38,294 bases of DNA from a virus (IMGVR_UViG_3300049845_000251:1-38294), one strand, 5' to 3'. Positions 20,892 through 27,236 are shown, numbered from the stretch's first letter. Notes: generated by a model not told the origin, from the letters alone. Numbers and translations: made by a program.

Positions 20892-21019
20892 TGCGAACTG
20901 AAGGAATCGAACCTCCCCCTCTCTCGAGTCAAGAGAGATAACCATCTGTCGAGCGGTTGGCGTTGCCAACAAAGGTTGAAGACGGTGTTTAAGTGTGCTA
21001 GCCACTACACCAAGTTCGC
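20892..21019 (-). tRNA. tRNA-Val (GAC) with a 56-nt insertion before the anticodon arm
   Basis: 128 nt to A73; followed by CCG rather than CCA. Acceptor GCGAACT/AGTTCGC, D arm GTGT-AGTGGCTA-GCAC, anticodon arm CTCTC-TTGACTC-GAGAG, T loop TTCGATT are all present, but about 56 extra bases lie between the D arm and anticodon arm. The insertion folds (GTTGGC-AAC-GCCAAC; AACC/GGTT). Intron-like or inactivated. Confidence 0.65.
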
Positions 21020-21025
21020 GTGTTC

Positions 21026-21097
21026 TGGAACCACCGAGAGGATTCGAACCTCCGCAGCCGGCGTTCGTAGCGCCAGTGTCTGTCCACAGACGGTGGT
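21026..21097 (-). tRNA. tRNA-Arg (ACG), short D arm
   Basis: 72 nt with CCA. Acceptor ACCACCG/CGGTGGT, anticodon arm TGGCG-CTACGAA-CGCCG. D region of 15 bases: TCTG-TGGA-CAGA directly after the acceptor stem, no U8-A9. Third member of the short-D Arg family. Confidence 0.8.
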
Positions 21098-21098
21098 A

Positions 21099-21176
21099 TG
21101 GTGGGGGCACTGGGATTCGAACCCAGGACCTACCGGTTAAAAGCCGGTTGCTGCTTGACCGCTGAGCTATACCCCC
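21099..21176 (-). tRNA. tRNA-Lys (TTT)
   Basis: 78 nt with CCA, one base from the previous tRNA. Acceptor GGGGGTA/TGCCCCC, anticodon arm ACCGG-CTTTTAA-CCGGT, T loop TTCGAAT. Confidence 0.93.
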
Positions 21177-21196
21177 AACGGGGTACGTTTGCCAGC

Positions 21197-21224
21197 GGCG
21201 CTTTGTGCTTCGCGCATAAGCGCC
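21197..21224 (-). repeat. hairpin between tRNA-Lys and tRNA-Asp
   Basis: GGCGCTT/AAGCGCC (7 bp) continuing, after a one-base bulge, into about five more pairs and a three-base loop. No T-run or ORF. Confidence 0.45.
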
Positions 21225-21236
21225 TCCTTTCAAGGT

Positions 21237-21310
21237 TGGCGGTCCCGAGGGGAATCGAACCCCCGCATCCGGATAGACAGTCCAGCAGGCTACCACTACA
21301 TCACGGAACC
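21237..21310 (-). tRNA. tRNA-Asp (GTC)
   Basis: 74 nt with CCA and G73. Acceptor GGTTCCG/CGGGACC, anticodon arm CTGGA-CTGTCTA-TCCGG, T loop TTCGATT. Confidence 0.92.
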
Positions 21311-21318
21311 ATGAATTT

Positions 21319-21395
21319 TGGGGTGACAGACGGGACTCGAACCCGCGACAACAGGAGTCACAATCCTGGACTCTACCAACTGAGCTACTGTCACC
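21319..21395 (-). tRNA. tRNA-His (GTG)
   Basis: 77 nt with CCA. Acceptor GTGACAG/CTGTCAC with an extra G-1 opposite C73, the His identity pair; anticodon arm CAGGA-TTGTGAC-TCCTG. Well formed, unlike the His copy at 19216. Confidence 0.93.
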
Positions 21396-21405
21396 ATCGT
21401 TGTTT

Positions 21406-21482
21406 TGGCAAGGGAGGTGGGACTCGAACCCACGCACTCCGAACTCAGAATCCGGCCACTCTTCCCCTTAAGCTACTCCCCA
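21406..21482 (-). tRNA. tRNA-Gln (CTG)
   Basis: 77 nt with CCA, G73. Anticodon arm CCGGA-TTCTGAG-TTCGG. Acceptor TGGGGAG/CTCCCTT leaves a T-T at 1-72; GlnRS favours a weak 1-72 pair. Confidence 0.88.
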
Positions 21483-21489
21483 CTTGCCT

Positions 21490-21563
21490 TGGTGCCTCCG
21501 TCAGGAATCGAACCTGCGTCTGACGATTATCGGTCGTCTGCTCTACCATTGAGCTACAGAGGC
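21490..21563 (-). tRNA. tRNA-Ile (GAT), C33
   Basis: 74 nt with CCA. Acceptor GCCTCTG/CGGAGGC, anticodon arm GACGA-CCGATAA-TCGTC; position 33 is C. Second Ile(GAT) of the cluster. Confidence 0.85.
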
Positions 21564-21571
21564 GAATTTGA

Positions 21572-21720
21572 AGCCCCACGCCGGATTCGAACCGGCGCCT
21601 TCCCTTCACAGTGAGAACGTGGTCTGGACGTCTCCAGGCACTGATCACTGCTATCACTCTACTAGGACCCGTCGATCACCAGTGAATGAAGGACGTTCTT
21701 ACCGCTAGCACTAGCGGGGC
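21572..21720 (-). tRNA. tRNA-like gene with a ~75-nt insertion, isotype unclear
   Basis: 149 nt. Acceptor GCCCCGC/GTGGGGC, T arm GCCGG-TTCGAAT-CCGGC and a D arm are clear; no CCA (TTC follows). The anticodon stem can be CCTTC/GAAGG or CTTCA/TGAAG, but about 75 extra bases lie in the loop. CACTG flanks the insertion as a direct repeat; inside are CTGGA-GACG-TCCAG and GAACGT/ACGTTC pairings. Depending on the junction the anticodon would be CAC (Val) or TCA (UGA-reading); neither can be asserted. Confidence 0.6.
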
Positions 21721-21727
21721 ATTGACT

Positions 21728-21809
21728 TGGTACACCGTGGGGGAATCGAACCCCAGCCGAAGCGCCTGCGTGAAAGGCAGGTGACCGTTACCAGCAGTCA
21801 TCACGGTGC
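21728..21809 (-). tRNA. tRNA-Glu (TTC)
   Basis: 82 nt with CCA. Acceptor GCACCGT/ACGGTGT, anticodon arm CCTGC-CTTTCAC-GCAGG; slightly long variable region (about nine bases with CTTCGG). Confidence 0.9.
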
Positions 21810-21816
21810 ATTGATC

Positions 21817-21892
21817 TGGTACCGGCCGTGGGAATCGAACCCACCTGGTCCCGCTTAAGAGGCGGATACATCAACCACTCTGTCAGACCGGT
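21817..21892 (-). tRNA. tRNA-Lys (CTT)
   Basis: 76 nt with CCA. Acceptor ACCGGTC/GGCCGGT, anticodon loop CTCTTAA, T arm GTGGG-TTCGATT-CCCAC. Its 5' half also encodes the last 12 codons and stop of the HNH gene at 21855. Confidence 0.88.
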
Positions 21893-22385
21893 GTAATTTT
21901 TTCTCTATTCGTTTCAAGTGAGTATGACTCAGTCCCGTTTGTCTAGCTAAGGAAGCCAGATATCCACGAACTTTTGGTGTCGCTTCGAACAATGGTCTAA
22001 ATGATTCCCAGTGCTCTTCTTTCTTTCGACGAACCTCAGCTGAAATCTTTCCCGCCTTTGAGGCGAAGGCCCTCACACACTCAATTCCATGTTTTTCGAT
22101 GGTGCGCTGGTTGAAGCTCTTCCATGTTCCGTGTCTTTTAGCATCTGCGATGTTTTCCGACACAGTCCCCCAATATAGATGCCTCACGTTCGAGCATTTT
22201 CCATTACCACACGCATGGCATAGATGGATCTTTCTACTAAGAGGTATTGTTGTTCCTACATGGTAGGCTAACAAACCTCTGAACTGAGAGGAATTTCCAC
22301 CTATCTCTGAACAGCTCTCAGACAAACACAGGTGAACCTGTCGCTGTTCGAGTGGAAACTCCATGTATTCTTCTATGCTCACCAT
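21855..22385 (-). CDS. HNH homing endonuclease (176 aa) inside tRNA cluster
   Basis: Core motif CHACGNGKCSNVRHLYWGTVSENIADAKRHG near residues 55-85 (HNH with NxxHLYWGT-x-x-ENIADAKRHG, very typical of phage free-standing HNH enzymes). The C-terminal part carries a helix-turn-helix-like segment (VRGYLASLARQTGLSHTHLKRIEKKL). Start at 22385 (gagg SD). The frame runs 38 bp into tRNA-Lys, and the stop TAA is formed by the anticodon loop. Translation is probably controlled by a 16-bp hairpin that covers SD and ATG and overlaps a TAAATA promoter. Confidence 0.88.
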   Translation of the reverse strand: MVSIEEYMEFPLEQRQVHLCLSESCSEIGGNSSQFRGLLAYHVGTTIPLSRKIHLCHACGNGKCSNVRHLYWGTVSENIADAKRHGTWKSFNQRTIEKHGIECVRAFASKAGKISAEVRRKKEEHWESFRPLFEATPKVRGYLASLARQTGLSHTHLKRIEKKLHRSDRVVDVSAS

Positions 22386-22436
22386 TTGAACCTCGTACTC
22401 ACGACTCAACGTATCGTATTTACGAGGTTCAAATGG
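22382..22436 (-). promoter_or_regulatory. TAAATA box nested in a 16-bp start-masking hairpin
   Basis: Perfect 16-bp arms: 22436-22421 (starting with the CCA of tRNA-Phe) and 22397-22382 (containing SD gagg and the ATG). The TAAATA box is 22422-22417, at the end of the 5' arm. Precursor tRNA transcripts would fold it; promoter-started RNA lacks the 5' arm. This matches the known control of T4 I-TevI. Confidence 0.8.
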
Positions 22437-22509
22437 CCCGACCTTCAGGACTCGAACCTGATTCTGAGCGTTTTCAGCGCCCCGCAATGACCCCACTTGC
22501 TCAAGCCGG
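22434..22509 (-). tRNA. tRNA-Phe (GAA)
   Basis: 76 nt with CCA. Acceptor CCGGCTT/AGGTCGG (two G-U), D stem GCAA/TTGC, anticodon arm GGGCG-CTGAAAA-CGCTC, T arm TCAGG-TTCGAGT-CCTGA. Positions 8-9 are GA; base 73 is G. Confidence 0.85.
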
Positions 22510-22515
22510 ATGATC

Positions 22516-22569
22516 TGCTATTCTTGAGCGAACAGAATTCGCTCAAGAATAGCACCCCTAATAGGGTGC
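22516..22569 (-). repeat. 17-bp perfect hairpin plus a second hairpin 5' of tRNA-Phe
   Basis: TGCTATTCTTGAGCGAA (22516-22532) is exactly complementary to 22538-22554 with a five-base loop; the adjacent 22552-22569 forms GCACCC/GGGTGC. Could mark the 5' boundary of the tRNA transcript or act as an RNase III-type processing site. Confidence 0.55.
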
Positions 22570-22688
22570 AAAACCTACGCCATGCTCGCACTCGCACTAC
22601 CTCATGATGGCTCACCGGTAGGGTCATAGCGGTCCAGCTTCCTTGTATCCCGAGACACTCTCAACTCGGTTTGGCATCCGGAAACAAC

Positions 22689-22718
22689 CCTGGGGAGCCA
22701 CTTTCGTAGCTCCCCAGG
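22689..22718. repeat. 10-bp inverted repeat in intergenic region
   Basis: CCTGGGGAGC (22689-22698) and its complement at 22709-22718. A GC-rich hairpin with no strong T-run. The 22570-22742 region has no other visible feature. Confidence 0.45.
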
Positions 22719-22742
22719 CCTGGTTCGGTTCTCTCAACGTGC

Positions 22743-22877
22743 TTACGCTTCGAGACCTCCTGCCTGGGGAGGTTGGATTCGATCCTCATGCTCATTCGTC
22801 ATCTGAGCAAAGGCGAACCGCTGGCATTCTTGCCAGAATCGATTCGTTTTGATCTTGGTGACGGTGACGGTGTTCAT
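22743..22877 (-). CDS. possible 44-aa ORF
   Basis: ATG at 22877, about 38 bp after a TAAATA box (22915-22920). Encodes MNTVTVTKIKTNRFWQECQR and onwards, ending with a proline/glycine tail. SD is weak. No family recognised; kept because it explains the promoter-like box. Confidence 0.3.
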   Translation of the reverse strand: MNTVTVTKIKTNRFWQECQRFAFAQMTNEHEDRIQPPQAGGLEA

Positions 22878-22914
22878 GATGATCTCGAAGTCGTGTGTCA
22901 GTTGATGACGTGAG

Positions 22915-22920
22915 TATTTA
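22915..22920 (-). promoter_or_regulatory. TAAATA late-promoter-like box
   Basis: GCTAAATACTC on the minus strand. No start-masking hairpin is obvious, only GTCA/TGAC nearby. Would drive the 44-aa ORF and possibly the tRNA array. Confidence 0.4.
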
Positions 22921-22977
22921 GCGAAGATGTGTGATCATACAACGAAAAAGCGCGCCGATGACGAACATTTTTTGGGT

Positions 22978-23808
22978 TCATCGAACCGATGTTCGGGCAA
23001 AGAGCGCGGCGCCCATGACCGATGCGGCCCCGAGCTCGTCCTTGGCGATGCGAAACAGCTCGGTCATCGTGGTGCCAGAGCTCAGCACGTCATCGAGCAC
23101 CAGCACATTCTTGTCTAGGAGCTCGTATTCATCGTCACCCTTGAGCTTGTGCGCCATGAAACCCTTGACGAACTTGCCGAACTGCTTGAAGATGTGCTTA
23201 GCTTCGATGCGACCACCGTGTTTCTTGATGTTTGACAGCACGTTCTTGGCGATGTCATCCTCGATCTTTGAGGTGTCGCCCTCGATCTTCGAGCGCAGGT
23301 AATCGTAGTCGATGAAATGTCGCTTGACGAACGCTAGCGCTTCCTTGCGATCCTCTGGAAGCTCAAAGTCCTCGACCTTATCAAAGGCCCCAATGTACGT
23401 CATTGGCACGTCAAGCTTGTCGGCCAGGCGCTGTGCGAAGTCGGCCAGCAGAGGTGATGAGGAATTAGGTGCGACGATGACATCAGGCGACACCCGGAGC
23501 TTCCGAAGCTGGGCGGCCATATGACTGCTTGAGTCATCAAGAAAGTGTGTCCTGCGGACCTCCGGCACGGTGTATGGCCCCTTTCCCTTCAGGCTCTTCA
23601 GCATGTCGGTCGAGTCCTCGCCTGGAATGTACGAGAACGCGTAGTACACTGGTACGTCGCGGGTGTATGAGCTGACCTTACCGATTGGCTTGTGGTTCGC
23701 GACGATCATGTCCTTCGTGCTGCCGCGCCGATCTGAATCTGGCGACACGTTCACGAAGAGCTCTTTGCCCTTGACATAGATGTCCTCATGAAGGTCACTG
23801 AGCTTCAT
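22978..23808 (-). CDS. phosphoribosyltransferase-fold protein with MKLSDLHED leader
   Basis: 276 aa from the ATG at 23808 (overlaps upstream stop, ATGA). The C-terminal half has the type I PRTase signature NVLVLDDVLSSGTTMTEL near residue 247, where DD binds PRPP ribose hydroxyls, plus a preceding PDVIVAPNSSSPLLADFAQRLADKL strand-helix typical of the fold. The N-terminal ~100 residues are unassigned. Base specificity is unknown. MKLSDLHED resembles the shared leader motif but has D after E. Overlapping genes at 24805-22978 form one late unit. Confidence 0.75.
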   Translation of the reverse strand: MKLSDLHEDIYVKGKELFVNVSPDSDRRGSTKDMIVANHKPIGKVSSYTRDVPVYYAFSYIPGEDSTDMLKSLKGKGPYTVPEVRRTHFLDDSSSHMAAQLRKLRVSPDVIVAPNSSSPLLADFAQRLADKLDVPMTYIGAFDKVEDFELPEDRKEALAFVKRHFIDYDYLRSKIEGDTSKIEDDIAKNVLSNIKKHGGRIEAKHIFKQFGKFVKGFMAHKLKGDDEYELLDKNVLVLDDVLSSGTTMTELFRIAKDELGAASVMGAALFARTSVR

Positions 23809-24197
23809 CGCGTTTTCATGAGCTGCTTCCACGTAACCGTGAAAGAGATTGTCGGGAAGAACGCATCAGCATCGACCTTCATGCCAGGCCGTAGCGAGTT
23901 CAGCAGCACCTCAGCTGGGTTAGAGCTGTGGTCGTCGATCTTGTGCACGTGTCCTTCTTCGTCGGCTTGCCGCAGAACCGATTGGATGTCCTTGATCATG
24001 GCCTCAAAGGACCTGTCATCGAGCACTCGTTCGTACTTGAACTCGTACGACGCGGAAAACGGTGAGAGCACGGTCATCATGAGCTTGCCGTTCATCTTGA
24101 GCTCAGACTTGAAGAGCTCCTTGAGCTTTCGCTCAAAGCGCTTCATCTGCTTCGTTGGTTCGCCCTCAGCAAGGAGCTCTAGACGTTTGAGCTTCAT
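23805..24197 (-). CDS. hypothetical protein (130 aa) with MKLKRLELLAEGE leader
   Basis: Starts with a helix rich in Lys/Leu/Glu (RFERKLKELFKSELKMNGKLMMTVLSPF) and contains VLRQADEEGHVHKIDDHSSNPAEVLLNSL. The N-terminus is a looser version of the MK-x3-L leader. Both ends overlap neighbours by four bases. No family recognised; expected to be late and possibly virion-associated by context. Confidence 0.55.
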   Translation of the reverse strand: MKLKRLELLAEGEPTKQMKRFERKLKELFKSELKMNGKLMMTVLSPFSASYEFKYERVLDDRSFEAMIKDIQSVLRQADEEGHVHKIDDHSSNPAEVLLNSLRPGMKVDADAFFPTISFTVTWKQLMKTR

Positions 24198-24805
24198 ACG
24201 ATCTTCTGCCACATCCGGATGTAGGTGCGGGCGCCAGTCTGGTCTGCAAGATAGCGGGTGCCATCGCTGAACTTGACGATGAACATGTCCTCTGTGGGCA
24301 TCTTCTGCACACGAGCTAGCGGCCCATTGGGCTTAGAGTCGTGCCCATAGATCTCCTTACCAGAGTACTCCTTGAACCTGCCAACGGTCTTCTCAGCTTT
24401 CTTCAGGGCCAGCTGATGGATGTTCCTTTTGGCGGCATATCCATCTCCCTCGAAATCTTCCCAGTACGAGGGCTTCTCGGTGAGCTTGATGCCAGCTTCA
24501 TCAAGGGCCGCCAGCTCTTTGGATCCAAACACCGAGATCAAGGAAACCGGCTTGATGCTGACGTCACTCTTGCCGCCATTGTTGTACGCCATGACGAGCG
24601 CTCGTCCAAGGCGTTCATCGGAGACCGAGCTGATAGTTGTCTTCTTATCGCCCTTGATCCCGACAATTTTCTTACCGTCGAGCTCGAAGCGATCATAGCC
24701 CTTCGGGACTTCGATTCCAGTGTCCTTCATAGGACCCTTGGCACCAAAGTTCCCCTTGACGACATCACCCTCCTGCAGAGGGTTGAAGAGCTGTGAGAGT
24801 TTCAT
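24194..24805 (-). CDS. candidate packaged protein (203 aa) with MKLSQLFNPLQEG leader
   Basis: First gene of a three-gene late unit. Mostly beta/loop sequence with a positively charged centre (KGYDRFELDGKKIVGIKGDKKTTISSV, YAAKRNIHQLALKKAEKTVGRFKEYSGKEIYG) and a C-terminal ...YLADQTGARTYIRMWQKI. No enzyme motif. The leader MKLSQLFNPLQE|G could be a capsid-targeting peptide with cleavage after E. Expressed from the TAAATA box at 24829-24834. Confidence 0.55.
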   Translation of the reverse strand: MKLSQLFNPLQEGDVVKGNFGAKGPMKDTGIEVPKGYDRFELDGKKIVGIKGDKKTTISSVSDERLGRALVMAYNNGGKSDVSIKPVSLISVFGSKELAALDEAGIKLTEKPSYWEDFEGDGYAAKRNIHQLALKKAEKTVGRFKEYSGKEIYGHDSKPNGPLARVQKMPTEDMFIVKFSDGTRYLADQTGARTYIRMWQKIV

Positions 24806-24834
24806 AGTGGTCCGAATCAACGTCCCACTATTTA
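24804..24834 (-). promoter_or_regulatory. TAAATA box with start-masking hairpin
   Basis: GTAAATA (24834-24829) merges with ATAGTGG, pairing with CCACTAT (24825-24831 with 24804-24810), the last AT being part of the ATG; the cgga SD is in the 14-base loop. Confidence 0.75.
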
Positions 24835-24835
24835 C

Positions 24836-25408
24836 TCAGAAAGGAATGTCGTCGATCTCCGGGCAGGCGTAGTTCCGCCTTGACGTATACGGTTCCCAGA
24901 TGTCCAGGGTGTCCTCATGAGACCCATGGAAATAGAACACGCGAGGGACTGTCAGGCGGCATTCTCCAGTCACGAGGTTCGCCTCAATGAGCAGGCGCTT
25001 GTGGTGCACCAGCGAGAACTGATCAGTCTCGCCGCCGATGTGGTACATCAGCGCCTGCCAGTTCGTGTTCCCAGGATGTTGCTTGCTCTCTTGAGCGGTC
25101 CAATCGTGAGCCTGATCGACATGAAGCTTCTCAGCCTTCGGAGTGCACGACCACGTCAGGAGCTTCCAGGCGTTTTCTTCAAGTATCGCGTTCTGTTTGG
25201 CCAGCGGCTTGAACGCGCACGAGTCCTTTCGATCGCCATGATGCGCCCAACCGATGTCAACGAAGATCTCGTTGGAGCTTGAGTCGATGGGAGCGTACCC
25301 ACGCGTTGGAATATGGTAGAAGGATGGCTTGTCTGTCCAGACACGAACCGACCGCCACCCACCTATCACCAGCTCATGATTGTCTGGCTTGGTGAGATAC
25401 ACCAGCAT
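24836..25408 (-). CDS. hypothetical protein (190 aa)
   Basis: No family recognised. The protein is rich in Trp and His (VIGGWRSVRVWTDKPSFYHIPTRGY, FVDIGWAHHGDRKDSC, LVHHKRLLIEANLVTG) and has a probable beta-sandwich character; IGWAHHGD could hold a metal site, but the pattern is not one I know. The start at 25408 is one base from the preceding stop, so it is translated with the small gene upstream. Its stop abuts the TAAATA box at 24829-24834. Confidence 0.6.
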   Translation of the reverse strand: MLVYLTKPDNHELVIGGWRSVRVWTDKPSFYHIPTRGYAPIDSSSNEIFVDIGWAHHGDRKDSCAFKPLAKQNAILEENAWKLLTWSCTPKAEKLHVDQAHDWTAQESKQHPGNTNWQALMYHIGGETDQFSLVHHKRLLIEANLVTGECRLTVPRVFYFHGSHEDTLDIWEPYTSRRNYACPEIDDIPF

Positions 25409-25409
25409 C

Positions 25410-25649
25410 TCAGATCTTCCAGGTCAACCCAAAGGTCTTGCCGGCGCTGGCGATCTTGGACTCTTCATGCAGCAGCCGTGCGGCCTCCTTGAGCACGTCG
25501 AGCGTGATCATGTCCGAGGCGAACTCGGCACGCAGCAGGTACTCCAAACGGGCATCGCTGCTGGCGGCGCGAATCGTGATCTTCTCAGTTTCACGCAGGC
25601 GGCCGATGAACAGCTCAGCGGTCTTGGGGGTGGCGGTCTGCAGATACAT
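25410..25649 (-). CDS. hypothetical protein (79 aa)
   Basis: Good ggaga SD. N-terminal strand-helix (TAELFIGRLRETEKITIRAASSDARLEYLLRAEF), then a helix LDVLKEAARLLHEES. Resembles small phage regulators in composition but no motif is visible. Lies between the RNA ligase fusion (14-bp gap) and the 190-aa gene. Confidence 0.55.
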   Translation of the reverse strand: MYLQTATPKTAELFIGRLRETEKITIRAASSDARLEYLLRAEFASDMITLDVLKEAARLLHEESKIASAGKTFGLTWKI

Positions 25650-25663
25650 CTCAGTCTCCAGGG

Positions 25664-26719
25664 TTATGGCCTCTTGAGGCCGTTGGGTGTGAAGTGCCGA
25701 CCAGCCCGCCAGTGCTTGGTGGTTTGGACATGCCCAGCACGTACGTACTTTGCAACACTGTTCTTGAACTGTCCGTACCCAAAGGCATCAGCAACTCGGA
25801 TGACGTATCCCTCGTCGCTTTCCCAGTTCATGAATGGTTCAACTCGGCGAATCAACAGCAGGTCAAATGGCCCGTCGTACAGCACCTCGACTGGCGTGAT
25901 GCCAAGCAGCTCAAACCACTCCAGTGTCTGATCCCACGGCAGGCACTCGTTCAGCTCGTTCCAGATGCTGAAACCCAGGAAATACGAGGGCAGGTTGTCG
26001 TAATGAATGCTGTGCTCCGCCCATAGGTTCTCACCGCAGACACGCCAGCCCTCAGGGAGGTTGAAGCACACGTTGTTCACAAGGAACTGCTTGACCCATG
26101 CACGATCTTCACCGCCTTTGCTGTCAATGGATCTCGCGTGCACGTGCCCGTTCCAGTACGCGGTGGTGTTCTCACCATCCATCTTGCGGGTGACGACCAC
26201 ACGCCTGTCATGGAAATGCGAGATCGACGACAGGGTCTTGTCATCATCATGAGCGCCAGGCGACCATGGTAGATGGAAGGTCCGGCCGTACTTCACGTAC
26301 GGCGTGAAGAGCTTCAGCGCTCCACCCGAGTGCAGGACCTTTTGGACGCTCTCATCGAAGAACAGCTCGCCCTTGGTACGGGTGCCGTCCTCTAGAACGT
26401 AGTTCCCCCACTTGTCGATGCACTGTTCGGGGTAGAACTGATCAGGGACGATGATCTTGCTGATGCCAGCCGCTTGCCTAACGTCCTCTACCGAGAGGAT
26501 GGTCTGTTCGCATTGCAGGTGATGCTTTTCGCAGACCGTGGCGCCGTTGTCGAGGTAGTACCCGCCATCACCCCAGAGCCGACGCTCGATGATGTGGTGC
26601 GCGTCTAACTTTCCCTCAGGGGTGTCCTCAGCGGTCTTCTTGCAGAAGACACAACGATGTTGATCCCGCTTGAAGACCGCTTCCCTGAATTCGTCTCGTG
26701 AGAGAAGCTTTGACTGCAT
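25664..26719 (-). CDS. HNH nuclease-RNA ligase fusion
   Basis: 351 aa with two domains. Residues ~12-75: HNH (FREAVFKRDQHRCVFCKKTAED, DAHHIIERRLWGDGG, NGATVCEKHHLQCE). Residues ~135-335: nucleotidyltransferase/RNA ligase with motif I RKMDGENT (adenylated Lys ~179), motif III CGENLWAEHSIHYDNL, motif IV EGYVIR (~304-309) and motif V VAKYVRAGH. Rnl-type ligases seal 3'-OH/5'-phosphate breaks, for example in tRNA anticodon loops cut by host nucleases. The HNH part lacks no metal residue, so the fusion could cut and seal. Near the tRNA array, including tRNAs with insertions. Leaderless start predicted. Confidence 0.88.
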   Translation of the reverse strand: MQSKLLSRDEFREAVFKRDQHRCVFCKKTAEDTPEGKLDAHHIIERRLWGDGGYYLDNGATVCEKHHLQCEQTILSVEDVRQAAGISKIIVPDQFYPEQCIDKWGNYVLEDGTRTKGELFFDESVQKVLHSGGALKLFTPYVKYGRTFHLPWSPGAHDDDKTLSSISHFHDRRVVVTRKMDGENTTAYWNGHVHARSIDSKGGEDRAWVKQFLVNNVCFNLPEGWRVCGENLWAEHSIHYDNLPSYFLGFSIWNELNECLPWDQTLEWFELLGITPVEVLYDGPFDLLLIRRVEPFMNWESDEGYVIRVADAFGYGQFKNSVAKYVRAGHVQTTKHWRAGRHFTPNGLKRP

Positions 26720-26725
26720 GCTCTC

Positions 26726-26731
26726 ATTCTA
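26726..26731 (-). promoter_or_regulatory. -10 TAGAAT, six bases before ATG (leaderless RNA ligase mRNA)
   Basis: TAGAAT on the minus strand, GAGAGC, then the ATG at 26719. No SD at normal spacing apart from the GAGAG within the six bases. Confidence 0.5.
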
Positions 26732-26747
26732 ACATGCAGCCGATGCC

Positions 26748-27236
26748 TTACTTCGCGAGCCGTTGTTGCTGCTTGTTCAACCCATCAGAGAGCTCACGCC
26801 AGTTCATGGGCCGCTCAATCGTGGGCGGCAGCGCCGCGGGTTCAGCGGTTGCGATCGGAGGTTCAACGATTGGTGGTCGTGAGCTCCTGACCAATGGCTC
26901 GGTCTCGGCTTCTGGAGCGCTCGATGCTGCCGGTGGCGGGGGTGGAAGGACCTCTGGTGGCGCTTCCAACTCAAACCGTCGGTACACCGGTCGAGCAGGA
27001 GGTAGTCGGCCTTCCTGGATGAAAGTGGCCATGGCGCTCTGGAAACCGACGAGCTGCGCCAGCTCGCGTTGGAGCTGTTCGTTTTGGCGTTCCAAATCCT
27101 GGATCTGCTCCTTGAGATCCTCAGCCTTGGCGTACCGCTCATCGATCTGGAACAGCAACGGAGCAACCACGACCAGCAAGCTGATTGAGGTAGCGATGGC
27201 GGTTGGAACGCCAATCTTGCGAAGGGTCTCGAGCAC
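26748..27236 (-). CDS. membrane-anchored coiled-coil protein, spanin-like (162 aa)
   Basis: GTG start at 27236 with aggag SD inside a hairpin. One N-terminal transmembrane helix (ATSISLLVVVAPLLF, ~13-29), then a coiled coil (AKAEDLKEQIQDLERQNEQLQRELAQLV, ~36-63), then a proline/alanine-rich segment (PPEVLPPPPPAASSAPE). Inner-membrane i-spanins (Rz type) have the same anchor-plus-coiled-coil shape, but the long proline tail is more like a periplasm-spanning linker, and no o-spanin is seen nearby. Late promoter at 27259-27264. Confidence 0.5.
   Translation of the reverse strand: MLETLRKIGVPTAIATSISLLVVVAPLLFQIDERYAKAEDLKEQIQDLERQNEQLQRELAQLVGFQSAMATFIQEGRLPPARPVYRRFELEAPPEVLPPPPPAASSAPEAETEPLVRSSRPPIVEPPIATAEPAALPPTIERPMNWRELSDGLNKQQQRLAK

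Noticed and set aside
20847-21437. Upstream extension of the GIY-YIG ORF
   Set aside because: Those 197 codons run across tRNA genes and have no protein-like character; SD and hairpin mark 20846.
17622-22509. CRISPR array
   Set aside because: The recurrent TCGAACC motifs are T-arm sequences of minus-strand tRNAs, not evenly spaced repeats.
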